Assembly: GCA_958450325.1 (NCBI GenBank)
Contig: OY288253.1
Coordinates: 64,411,612 to 64,475,611, forward strand
Direction of reading: 5' to 3'
From: Agrostemma githago
Lineage: Eukaryota; Streptophyta; Magnoliopsida; Caryophyllales; Caryophyllaceae
DNA length: 64,000 bases
Below the pieces are notes generated by a model. It was not told the DNA's origin, searched no databases, and was given only the letters and a program-made list of their open reading frames with translations. Position 1 is the stretch's first letter. Every line of letters starts with the position of its first letter. This document shows positions 44,301 to 55,545 of the stretch, piece after piece. The position numbers and the translations under genes were made by a program.

Positions 44301-45234
44301 AAATTGAGTTCTCCATTTTAAAATGACTTCCACCTAACATTAACTATTGGAAATAATGGTTTCAAATTGCATACGTGTTAGGAGGATAGCGATGGTGAGA
44401 CATGCCACGAGAATGCATATTGCTGAATCGTTGTCCAATGAGGGCATATGTCCTAACATACTCAATAAGTTGAGAATACTAAGAAAGGATTCCAGAACTT
44501 GCAAAGCTTTTCTTTCACACACGGACCTATATGAGGTACAAGATGGTAGATCTTACTTGCGAGTTTCGTTGGAAGAGCGAACATGTGCATGCGGTTATTG
44601 GCAGATAAGTGGGATCCCTTGCAGGCATGCTGTTAGAGCAATTCTTGAATGTAATAGAGATCCTCAATACTACGTAAGTGAATGGTTCTCTGTGATGATG
44701 TACAAGGAAGCTTATGAGTTACCAATCAACCCAATTCCTGACCTCCAACAGTGGCCCCAATTTGAAGTTCCCACGCTAGAACCTCCTACTTTAAAGAGAT
44801 CAATTGGCAGACCCGCCAGGAACAGAAAAAGAGAGGTAGGAGAGAAGAGGAAGGGGAAGAGGACAGTGGCTATACGGTGCAAGAAATGCAGATGCTATGG
44901 ACATAACTCGAAAACATGCAAGGGAGGGTACACAATGAAAGAGAAGAATGCAATGCAAGGAAAGGTTGCGAAGATTATGAGATAGGGGCTGACATTGCCG
45001 TCTGAAGTTCAACGATTTGAATCTCTTGCTGATTTGGAAGCATCAGTTAGGGAGGTTGGAGAAAGTTCAAGTCAAGTTCGTGGTCGTAATGGGAAGGTTC
45101 CGAAGACCAGAAGACAGAAAGAGACAGTGCAACCTGATGCCGAACAGTTCGAGACTCTTGAAGATTTGGAAGCATCAGTTAGAGATGTTGGAGAAACTTC
45201 AAGTCAAGTTAAGGCCAGCAATGGGAAGAAGTGA
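41333..45234 (+). pseudogene. MURA-type MULE transposase, nearly full length, four single-base lesions
   Basis: Catalyses cut-and-paste transposition at the terminal repeats. A 5' UTR intron (41099-41330) precedes ATG 41333. N-terminus: MuDR N-terminal-like (SYELRDDRGLMEMFSRW). Three tandem basic repeats with PRRS(S/I)RL follow, then a strongly acidic part (SDSDSEGEYMPSEEEDD). Core: YTAECAIAGCTWRIHAS, LIGVDGTHLKG (first Asp), IICDRQK (second Asp), a 221-bp intron from 43542, VESFNATLG (Glu), and a second intron 44118 to about 44389. Then a SWIM finger CACGYWQISGIPCRH and a knuckle C-x2-C-x4-H-x4-C (CKKCRCYGHNSKTC). Lesions: one extra G in G7 at 41364-41370, TAG 42738, TGA 42999, TAG 44983. 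Beyond the last, the same frame holds two copies of a DLEASVR-V-GE-SSQV repeat. Confidence 0.9.
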
Positions 45235-45693
45235 AGGAGGAACTGATGAAGTTGTTTCAAATGACACATTTTGCCTTTTGTGACTAATGAAACCTGATGC
45301 ATTTTGTTTGGTTTAGGAATTGTTGAATTTCCTTTCAATGCTGCTTATAGAACTACTTTAGCTAATTACAGCTGCGTTTGGTTCAGCACTAGTAGTACTT
45401 GTTTTATGTGACTTTGTATTTTGTGGACTCACAGTAACTCGTATTATCCGCTGCAATGTAATCGGTTACTGCATCTTCGTACTGTTGTATTCGTATGTTG
45501 TGTACTATATTTTCAGATGCGATGTGTTAATCGTATTCCTGCAAACGGTGGCCGTCGTTTGGAATTAATCGCCATTACCCATTTTCCTAAAGTTTAAGTG
45601 TACAAAAAAAGAGCAAACACCCAATTTTCTTCTTAATGTCTTCTTCCATTCTTAAATTTTCATCATTACATGAACAACTAAAAGGATGTGATT
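45235..45693. other. Spacer between the convergent MULE genes
   Basis: 459 bp, AT-rich, no coding signal. It should contain the 3' UTRs of transposase and GRF gene, as in the intergenic region of MuDR. Confidence 0.6.
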
Positions 45694-46068
45694 CTACATT
45701 TTAAAGAGAACAACAAATGCAATAACTACTAACACTAAAGCATTAAACTTCATCCAGAATTTTAAGACTCCGATGTCCGCAGAAATCTTCTTGCCCGCAC
45801 AAACACCACCATTGAAAACGTCCTTGCTTGAGACTTCATCGTCTTCAACCGCATTTTCGGGTTTCAAACCTCTTGTAACAATGACATGTTCTTCACCCAC
45901 CCACATAACAAAGTAGTCACATTCAAGACACTTGAAATATGCTTTTCGTGGGTTCCTTATAGATCCAGAAATCTTGATGACTGCATTTCGACCACACTTT
46001 GTGCACGCCTGAGTACGGAATTCGAGACCCGCTACTGGGTTGTTCCTGATGAATGAGGATGTCGACAT
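45694..46068 (-). CDS. Small GRF-type zinc-finger protein with C-terminal membrane segment, encoded by the MULE
   Basis: 124 residues, intact, ATG at 46068. Residues about 17-55 form a GRF-type finger: C-x2-C (CTKC), then NPRKAYFKC and C-x2-C (CLEC) with DYFVMW, matching the GRF pattern C..C-G...NP.R.F..C....F.W, except that GR is replaced by RK. GRF fingers bind nucleic acid in other proteins. The last 20 or so residues (FNALVLVVIAFVVLF, then KM) are strongly hydrophobic, a tail-anchor-like membrane segment preceded by K and W. It is the only undamaged reading frame in this MULE. Small GRF proteins are common in plants and often sit near transposons; a role in transposition is an inference from position. 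Confidence 0.82.
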   Translation of the reverse strand: MSTSSFIRNNPVAGLEFRTQACTKCGRNAVIKISGSIRNPRKAYFKCLECDYFVMWVGEEHVIVTRGLKPENAVEDDEVSSKDVFNGGVCAGKKISADIGVLKFWMKFNALVLVVIAFVVLFKM

Positions 46069-46278
46069 AATTTTTTCTGGGTTAATGGAAGATTGAAGAA
46101 TAATGGAAGATTGAAGAAAGAAATTATAGAGAGAGAATTGGGTAATGAGATGTAGGGGTTATAATAATGGAGATGTGAATTGAAGAGAGAAAATGAAAAT
46201 ATAAAGAGGGAAGTTGGAGGGAAATTTCGTGAAATTGGAGGGAAAATATGGTACAGTATGTCAGCAAAATGGAGGGAG

Positions 46279-46469
46279 GGTTTAGTCAGCAAAAAAAAGA
46301 CACGTCAGCGATGCCATGTCACCACTTAACGTCTAAACTGACGGATTAAAGGCTATAGGGCACGTTTATTGGTTAATAAGACAGTTTAGGGCTACCAGTA
46401 ATAATAGTCAAAACGCGAGGGTACAAGCCGGAAAAGTGAATAGTTGAGGGGCACCCGATAGAAAATCCC
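46279..46469 (-). repeat. MULE right terminal inverted repeat
   Basis: Reverse complement of 40685-40875, ending CACCCGATAGAAAATCCC. It should carry the promoter of the GRF gene, whose ATG lies 210 bp inside. Confidence 0.96.
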
Positions 46470-46478
46470 TTGAATTTA

Positions 46479-46815
46479 TTCATTGTTACCAATGTCTTAA
46501 GGTCAGATCATTAGTTCGGACAACACAATGAAATTATTCAAGCGAACTAAACTGTGATTTTGGAGTCACCACTGAACAATTGTAGAGCGTTCAAAAATCA
46601 TTCGAGTCAACTTTGATCCATAGTCGTATATGACCAAAGCCAAACATGATATAGAACCTAAAGATGAAGACTCGTAACGTCAAACACTTCACGTTTAAAA
46701 TGACTCTCGTATCAAGTATTATGTCATCTGTTTATCAAGAGATTCAGGTAAGAGTAAAGTCACATATTCCAAATTCGAAATTAGAAATGATGACACCCAC
46801 ACTCCACAAATTCTT
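46479..46815. other. Sequence upstream of PLATZ before the MULE insertion
   Basis: No gene or clear repeat. Continuous with 40684 once the MULE and one target copy are taken out. Confidence 0.45.
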
Positions 46816-46990
46816 ACTTGTTACGGACATATCCGTCATAAGCTTGCGATGGGTCAAGTATTATCCATGTGGGTAGATAAAACAAAAGCAAAATGCTTAG
46901 GAAATGACAATCTCTTCTGTCTTATCTACCCACATGATAGTACTTGACCCGTCATAAACTTGTGACGGATAATGCCCATCATAAGGAAAA
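46816..46990. mobile_element. Foldback MITE with GTTACGGACATATCCGTCA-like ends, copy 2
   Basis: The left arm (ATCCGTCATAAGCTTGCGAT, GGGTCAAGTA, ATGTGGGTAGATAA) and right arm (TTATCTACCCACATGATAGT, TTGACCCGTCATAAACTTGT) are complementary with few mismatches over about 65 bp. Related to 32046-32200. Confidence 0.72.
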
Positions 46991-47055
46991 CTTGTTGCCC
47001 ACGCTTAGCAGCCTCAACTAAACAATCAATTAAATGACACTAGTGCACAAGAATG

Positions 47056-47920
47056 TGTCGACATGACAAAGGTCCACTCCGACGCGGCCACGCGCGGGTT
47101 TGAGGAGGTGAATGTATCTCATGGTGAGATAGTTATCGAATTGAAATTGAATCAAAGTGGAGTCATCACCTAACTTTGTGGAAGTTCGAGCCGTTCGAAC
47201 CCACTTTAACTTCAACCATACCAAGCATAAAGCATGATTTACCTTATAGTACTAGACCTTAAGGGTTCGTCCAATAAGTATATCGAATATCGTATGACTC
47301 TCGTGACCAATGGTTTCGGGGTTAATCCATAAAACGAAGATTCCGGTAAGGGGTGAGGGTGCGTGTTACTGTGTTAGTTGAGAAGCTCCTTTGTTGGACA
47401 TTCAACTCCGCCCGCAGATAGCGACCTCTACTAATATATTGATTAGTGCACGTGTGTTAGTATTTAAGACGATTATGCATGATGTAAAACCGTTGTTTTA
47501 AATCTAGATATGTGAATTGTATGTTGTACGTCGGTTAATGCATCTTGTATTGGTCGAAATTGTATTTAGCATGTGAGGTTCATTTAAAAGCGATAAATGT
47601 CAAACAATGAAATAAACTTATTGAAATGCAAATTACAAGTTGTACGGGCGGAATACAACCCGAATTCACAATACGGCATACGATTGTAAAATATTGAATT
47701 TAGAAAAGCAAAAGTAAATTATAAACGGACTCTTAAATAGATTATGTAGACCAAATTATATATCGAAGGTTAGACAAACTCTGATCAGCTACGTATTGCA
47801 TTACGCACTGACCAGGGGACAGGAATAGACGCTTGGCACCAGGCGCCTGGTACTAGGCACTCTGAAATAGGGGGCGCCTAACACCAGGCGTTCCTGGCTG
47901 CTGGTTGATACGGATAAGTC
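47056..47920 (-). repeat. Diverged Tat-type LTR fragment or solo LTR
   Basis: TGTCGACATGACAAAGGTCC, then CGACGCGGCCACGCGCGGGT, matches the start of the LTRs at 1371 and 14072, and later landmarks (GACTCTCGTG-CCAATGGTTTCGG, GTAAGGGGTGAGGGT, AACTCCGCCCGCA, GCGACCTCTACTA) follow in the same order. The similarity fades after about 47640; the tail contains GGCGCC-rich text (47830-47900). No internal region follows, so it is a solo LTR or fragment of a related family. Confidence 0.7.
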
Positions 47921-50617
47921 GCGCCACCATAATCAAAATAATCTTAAATTAAAACTAATGGGTAGCTAGTAATTAATAAGTAGGGTCGATTCCGCAAGGA
48001 GGCAAATTGAATTTATAAGTTGGATGATTAAAAAGTTTAAGTCACGGGATGAAATTGATTTCTAAAATTGACAGTAAACAATAAAATAAAACAAACTAAT
48101 GCAAATGACAGTAGACTAATAAGAATAACAAAAGTACTAAAAGCAGGATGGTTGGAAACGAGGAATAATCAAGAAGAGAAAAACGCCAAAGTTACAGGAT
48201 CATTACGAATCGAGATAAGCATAAATATGATATTCAAACAATCGATTAATACGAACTAAAGAGTAAAGACATGGTCCTCTCGGATCACTAGTTGCCCTAG
48301 AAGTCACCTAATGGACTCTCGCTATGTATTAGGGAATTATATCGATTACAATGAATTTTATCCTTTCTTGGACTTTCGCTACGTAGGTCAGGATTATGAG
48401 ATATAAGCAATCAGTTAAGGCCTCTAATTAATTACTCGTCATAATGTTGTAAGAGCGATTCAGTTCATAAAAGACGATTATTCAATTACCGCATAAATAC
48501 ATGATTCGATTCATAAATCACCTATAACTCTAGTGATGCAAGATTAGCTACTCATGTTTACAGTAATAGCAACCATATTTACAATGATGATGATGATGAT
48601 GGAATAAGACATGATTTTAACTAAGTATAGCAGGATGATAAAAAGATGAGAATTAATATAGCTATATGCGACGAGATGAATAATAGGATGAATGAATGAT
48701 GGAAGAATAAGAAGAATTAACAAAAGCAGAGAAATAGAAATATTAGAAATTACAAAAAACGGGAGGAGATGTGAATTAAGAAAAGATAAGTAACAGTGAT
48801 AAGAAAACAAAATCCTAATTACGTTAAACTAATGAAAAGTACTCCCTCCAACCCATTGTGATTTACTCACTTTTATTGAAATGTGAGAAATTAAAATAAT
48901 AAGTGGGTAATTCATAGTGAGTTGGAGGGAGTAAGAAAAGAGGAAGGATAATAAACTACTGTGAAGAGGGAGGTTAGGGAAGAAAATAAAGATTACCGAA
49001 TTAGGAATTAATCGAATTGGACACGAAGAATAAGAATTAATAAACCCGAAATAATAACAACACCGAAATTCCGAAAAGCTTGCTAGGAACTTAATTACTG
49101 AGAGTTAATTATAGAGAAATTAAAAAAGCAGTAAATATGTGATTGATTGATTACAAAATCAAGAGATGAAAAATACTGGATGATTGTCTGCCTATTTATA
49201 CTAATCAAATACCTAAGTTAACTACCCCACTAACTCCCCCCACTAACTATTAGGCTTCTCAATCCTCACTAACTTTACAGTAAACGTAAAAAGAGAGGTA
49301 GTGGGGGTAAAAGATGTGTGATGTCCAAGGGGAAGAACGTGAGGTGTAGACGCGTAGTTGAGGATTAGTCGGCTAGGCTTGTCCGGGATTCGCCTGGCTC
49401 GGCTGAGGGATCGACTGTCTTCCACCGGCCAGGAGGGGGGACTCGGCTGGTATCGAAAGGATCGGCTGAGAGTCTCGGCTCACTCAAAGCTTCCATTTCC
49501 ATACCCAGCCGAGTTGGCTGACTTTTGGCTCTTCCTCTAAGTGGGCCGATTTGCTTCCTTTTGCCTGTTTAATTATTGGGCTTATCCTTATTTTATTAGC
49601 TCTCAGTCTTCATACATCAATTCGGTTTAGAATTTTAACATCTTTAACATATTTCTTTAGCTCTTTTGACTACTTGGTCCATAATATTTGCAAAACATTA
49701 AACGAATATCTGAGTAGCACAAATGGGAGAAAATAGCATAAACGTAATCCTAAAATTAGTAAAATGACACGAAAGTGCGCCAAAAGAGGTGAAAAACCGT
49801 ATAAGAACAACAGGCATCAAATCTCCCCAAACCGAACCATTGCTTGTCCTCAAGCAATCAAACACACAAAAATCTACGAGAACGAAAAACAACTCAGAGC
49901 TAAACGCACCAACTAAACTCGTTACAAAAACTAGCTCAAAATAGCGACACTTAGAAAACATGAACTGACTCGAGTTATGGCATAATCAAAAGGATAACAG
50001 TGAACCGTCAACCTTGCTAGGCATGTTATTGTCGGACTCTCACGGTTACAATTTACTCCCATGAAAGAGATATGACGTGTATATGTAAGATAGAGAAGAA
50101 GAGATACACTGGCCTAATCTGTAACCTATAATTACATGCATGCAATTTAATGTGACGAAAATCTCTACCAATCATTTGCACATTCTAAATAATCGAAACC
50201 GAAACACGTATCGAGGTATAGAGTGGTGGAAAAGGATATGGTTTAAGTGACGGGTAAGATGGGGTTATAATTTTGGAAATGTGGAGGTAATAGTCGAGTT
50301 AGACAATCCAAACTTCCAAAATACATCACCAAATCATACAAACGACAAAATCAAGCCGATTAATGACGACATTCTCCATATCATGCTTATTCCAATCATA
50401 TAGACTCTATAATAATATTATGATCATGCATCGGAGTCCACAACTCGATCTTTTTCCACTTTTCTTTTATTCTTCTACCTTTTTTGTTTTTTTTGTTTTT
50501 TTACGGAACTATATATATACACAAGAACCGAAACACACACACACATATATAGAAATGAGATCAAGAGAGTTGGTAGTGGATTGGGAAGTTGGAAAGTTAT
50601 ATTTGTGTCCATTGATC
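47921..50617. other. Retroelement non-coding sequence
   Basis: GGGTAGCTAGTAATTAATAA and GTAGGGTCGATTCCGCAAGG resemble the text at 56278 (GGGTAGCTAGGGTAAGTCGG, GTCGAGTCCACGGGGAC). TCTCCCCAAACCGAACCATT followed by GCTTGTCCTCAAGCAATCAA is of the kind found in non-coding parts of gypsy elements. The rest is AT-rich with short runs (GATGATGATGATG at 48586). No ORF supports a protein. Confidence 0.45.
48842..48931. mobile_element. Stowaway MITE (90 bp)
   Basis: CTCCCTCCAACCCATTGTGA against TCATAGTGAGTTGGAGGGAG, flanked by TA at 48840-48841 and 48932-48933. Confidence 0.88.
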
Positions 50618-53600
50618 ATGGTTAAATGGATGGCTTAGATGGAGGGTGATGTATTAAAAAAAGAAAGGCAAAAGGTTGTGATTGACAACAGCAGTAGCAG
50701 TAGCAGTAGCAGCCCCCTCTCACACTTCAATCACACCAACATCTCTCAACACAATTCAAACTAATTTATTTCTATCACCCAAATTTTTTCTACTCATTAA
50801 ATCACTCACTCTTTCTCTCTCTCTCTCTTTCTACATGCTTCATAATTTCAATATTTTGTCTTCATAATTTTTTAAAAAAAAATTTAACCCCAAATTCTTC
50901 AACCTTCATTCATCTTCATCTTCAAATTCCATTCATCCCACAAAAAATAAACAACTTCATCTTCAAACTTCATTCATCCAACAAAAAAAAATTCTTCATT
51001 TTCTAGCTTTGTTCATCCAAAAAAAGAACAACTTCATCTTCCAACTTCATTCATCCAACAAAAAAACATTCTAATTTATATGTTCTAGTTAGAATATTGT
51101 TTTGATTTACTGTAAAAACATTCTAATTAAAAAAAGAACAACTCATTTAGTGCGTAATGTTCTTACAGAATTGCAAGGTCACACACTTTCAGTTGTACAG
51201 TTACATTCATTATGTTGTAGAATCACACAGTTGTACACTCATTGTAGTCACATATATAGTTGTATAGTCACACTGATTATGCTGTATAGTCACACTCGCT
51301 ATGTTGTAGAATCATCCAGTTGTAGAATATCTTGGGATTAAGGTATCATGGGTTTAATCATCTTCATCTTAATGCTTGTTTTATTTTTCATACATTCTTT
51401 TTTATAATATGGATGAATGGACGACTGTGACTTTCCTCAGTAACGACATTCTAAAAAAACGAAAGTATTAATCATATACAAAAGTATTTAAACCAAGCTC
51501 ATCTTCAAGCTTCGTTCATCCAACAAAAAAAATTCTTCATCTTCAAGCTTCGTTCATAAAAAAAATTCATCTTTCAACTTCATTCATCCAACAAAAAAAC
51601 ATTCTAATTAATATGTTCTAGTTGGAAATATTATTTTGATTGACTGTAAAAACATTCTAATTAAAAAAAAGAACAACTCATTTAGTGCATAATGTTCTTG
51701 CAGAATTGCAAGGTCACACACTTTCAGTTGTATAGTCACACTCATTATGTTGTATACTCACACTCGCTATGTTGCAGAATCACGGAGTTGTAGAATACGT
51801 TGAGATTAAGGTATCATGCGTTTAATCATCTTCATCTTCATGCTTGTTTTATTTTTCATACCTTTTTTTTTGGTATTTATAAAATTATTCATCTTCATTA
51901 CCCAAAAAAAATGAAGATTAATCACATACAAAAGTATTTTAACACTCATTAAATATTAAAATTCAATTCATGTTGGTTTTGTTTTATAGTTGATTTCATG
52001 TTTGTAAGGAGTCCGACTATACAACATTAGGAGTGTGACTATACAATATGGCGAGTGTGACTATACAACATGGCGAGTGTGATTATACAAATACGACCAC
52101 TTTTGGCTACAAACCAATTGGTGCACAGATGCGTGATTTTAAAGGTGAAAAGATGAGTGATTTTGCTATAGACCTCGCATGATTACGAAACTAGGAATTA
52201 GCGATGAAAATATATTTACATTAGAAAAAGTCCATCCTTTACATATACTACGTCAAACATAAAAACATTCTAACCTAGCAAACATCATTTACATATAGTA
52301 CGTTCATCTTAAAGCAAACATTTTATCCCATACAAACAAGAGCTTAATGGTGGTCTCCAGTACGTGCGCAACAATACGTTGTCCAATTACGTGGTCGGTC
52401 GCTGTATCTTCCACGACCTTCTTCTTCCCACCGCCCTTTTACCAACATTCTTCTTTCCACCAGCTATTTCGTTGTGACAAAACACACAATCAATCTAAAT
52501 CACACAATGAATATGACTGTACAACTGAATATGTGACTACAATGACTATACAGCTGCGTGATTGTACAACATAATGAGTGTGACTGTACAACTTTAACTG
52601 TGTGACTATACAACATAATCAGTGTGATCTTACAACATAATGACTGTGATCCTACAATATAACGAGTGTGACTATACAACTTCAACTGTGTGACTATACA
52701 GCATAATCAGTGTAATCCTACAACATAATGAGTGTAAATATACAACATACTGACTGTGATTGTTCTACAACATAATGAGTGTGACTATACAACTTAAAGT
52801 GTGTGACTATACAACCTAATATCTGTGATTATACAACTAAATTATACTTATTTATACTTCAATCATCATTAGCAAAGATGATTACACACACTAATCACTA
52901 CAAGAATTTGTGTGATTCTACAATATAATGAGTGTGACTATACAACATCAACTGTTTGACTATACAACCTAAAGTGTGTGACTACAAAACTGAAACCGTA
53001 AAATGGAAAATAAAAGCCATACAGTTCATTATATTTCAATAATCATTAGCAAAGTCACATTCATAATTAGAAAGATGATTATACCTACGAATCATAGCAA
53101 ATTATTTAAACATTCATTAAATATTCAACGTTCATCTTTTCTTTGTGGATAATGAAGATAAATAATTTTATAAATACCAAAAAAAAGGGATGAAAAATAA
53201 AACAAGCATGAAGATAAAATAAAAAAAAAACAATCATCTTCATCTTCATGCTTGTTTTATTTTTCATACTTTTTTTTTGTATTTATAAAATTACTCATCT
53301 TCATTATCCACAAAAAAAAATGAAGGTTGAATATGAATGAATGTCGACTGTGACTTTAAAAAAAAACAAAAATATATAAACATTCATTAAATATTCAACC
53401 TCCATTCATCCATATTCAACCTTCATTTTTTTGGATAATGAAAATGTAATTTTATAAATACCAAAAAGGTATGAAAAATAAAAACAAGCATGAAGATGAT
53501 TCTACAACATAGCGAGTGTGACTATACATCATAATGAGTGTGACTATACAACTGAATATGTGACTACAATGAGTGTACAACTGCGTGGTTCTACAACATA

Positions 53601-54760
53601 ATGAGTGTGACTATACAACTGAAAGTGTGTGACTTTACAATTCTGCAAGAACATTACGAACTAAATGGCTTGTTCATCTTCATCTTCAACATCTCCATCT
53701 TCAAGTTTCATTCATCCCACAAAAAAATAACAACTTCATCTTCAAGTTTTGAAGATGAAGTTTTTTTTTTGTGGATAATAAAAGAAGCATGAAGATGAAG
53801 ATGAAGATGATCGAAGTTATGAAAAATAAAGGTATGAAAAATAAAAGAAGCATGAAGATGAAGATGATTGAATATGCATATATTTTTTTTGGATAATGAA
53901 AATGAATAATTTTATAAATACCAAAAAAAGGGTATGAAAAATAAAAAGAAGCATGAAGATGAAGATGATTAAACGCATGATATCTTAATCCCAAGATATT
54001 CTACAGTTACGTGATTCTACAACATAGCGAGTGTGACTATACAACATAATGAGTGTGACTATACAACTGATTATGTGACCACAATGAGTGTACAACTACG
54101 TGATTCTACAACATAATGAGCGTGACTATACAACTGAAAGTGTGTGACTTTACAATTCTGCAAGAACATTACATACTAAATGGCTTGTTCATCTTCATCT
54201 TCATCTTCAACATCTCCATCTTCAAGTTTCATTCATCCCACAAAAAAATAACAACTTCATCTTTAAGTTTTGAAGATGAAGTTGTTCTTTTTTTTTTGTG
54301 GATAATAAAAGAAGCATGAAGATGAAGATGAAGATGAAGATGATCGAAGTTATGAAAAATAAAGGTATGAAAAATAAAAGAAGCATGAAGATGATAGAAT
54401 ATGCATAAACATACCTTGGTATGATGATCGGAGTAACGATGGAGTATGTTCTGTTAAAATCGGAGTTGTTGACGGAGTATGGTCGGAGTTGTTGACGAAA
54501 TATGGTTGGAGTTATTAATGGAGCTTATTTGATGTGGTTTTGTTAGAGAGAGATTTTTGTTGTTAGATTGAATGTGAGTTTGGTTGAGGAAATGAATTCA
54601 AAATAAGAGATTGGAAAGGGTAATAGGTGGGAGAAGGGAGGAGAGAAGTAATGAGAGTGATTGATTTGGGTGAGGGGAAGGTTGACAGACTTTATGTCAG
54701 CCTTCCTTTTTTTTTTAATTGAAGCTCATCCATCCATCCATCTTAAGATGAATGGAAGGT
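50618..54760. mobile_element. Large inverted-repeat element of short GTGTGACTATACAAC-type units
   Basis: Left segments 51095-51390 and 51605-51870 are direct copies of one another and are the reverse complement of right segments 53490-53680 and 53995-54200 (for example CACACTTTCAGTTGTA against TACAACTGAAAGTGTGTGAC). The centre (52010-53000) is an array of ACATAATGAGTGTGACTAT units. The ends pair weakly: GATGGAGGG...AAAAAAAGAAAGGC near 50639 and GCCTTCC-T10-...CCATCCATC near 54700. No protein is encoded. It resembles the neighbouring A/B elements in plan (inverted arms with arrays of a short repeat). Confidence 0.6.
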
Positions 54761-55545
54761 TAAGATCAAGACTAAGAGACTTCCAAGAAGTTAGTAACTT
54801 CCTTGATCCCCTATCCGGAAGGTTAAGATCAAGGCCATTTTTTTAAGGTTAAAGGGGTGAAGTTGAAAGTAGTTGGGATAAAAAATGGCGTTGGTATTTA
54901 AAGGGGGGAGGGAGGAGATCTGTAAAAATTTAAAGGGGAGAGGCAGTAAAGAGGCAGTAAAAATTAAATTGAGTTAGGTGGGGGGGTCCTATCCTCCTAA
55001 ATTAATTAGGGTTAGGAGAGTGAGGTGATTGTTTGTGTTCTCAATGTACATTGAGACTCACAAACATCCCCTCCCAGTCACACACTTGATGTGTACTGTT
55101 TATTTTTTGCCGACATTGTTTTCGAACCATCATTTTTTTGGGAAATAATCTGATTTTACGGTGTGTGTATTGTGTTTATTTCACGCATATGCTTGGGAAA
55201 CCTCGAACGACAATCTGATTTTTTTGGGAAACCATCGTTTTTTTGGTGTCTTTTGTAAATACGGTGAAATAATCGTCGACATCGGTTTTTTTTAAAGGTG
55301 AAACAATCGTATAATTTTAAGGTGAAATAAACTGAAAGAAAATGGATGGTCATATATGTAGGGTTACTTAGTTTAATTAATTAGTGAATTCGTGGTTGTC
55401 TGTCATGACTCTGCATGAGTTTGACTGTGACTATGAGTTTGACATGAGACCCTGATACTGAGTTGTCATTCATCTGATACTCAAAAGATACTCTAACATG
55501 AGATTTCTCTATATTCACAAAAAGTGTTTTTACTTCACTACACAT
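54761..55545. other. Non-coding stretch with a strong hairpin
   Basis: Contains a 35-bp near-perfect palindrome at about 55030-55064 (GTTTGTG...CTCAATGTACATTGAG...CACAAAC). TTTTTTGGG/GGTGAAATAA repeats at 55130-55330. No gene recognised. Confidence 0.4.

Larger units (their letters stand above)
40685..46469 (+). mobile_element. Complete Mutator-like element (MULE), MuDR-type two-gene layout
   Basis: 5,785 bp with 191-bp terminal inverted repeats (40685-40875 and 46279-46469) that differ at only two positions, and a perfect 9-bp target duplication TTGAATTTA at 40676-40684 and 46470-46478. The transposase gene reads inward from the left end and a GRF zinc-finger gene reads inward from the right end, so the two converge, as mudrA and mudrB do in maize MuDR. 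The near-identical ends and target duplication point to a recent insertion. Confidence 0.96.
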
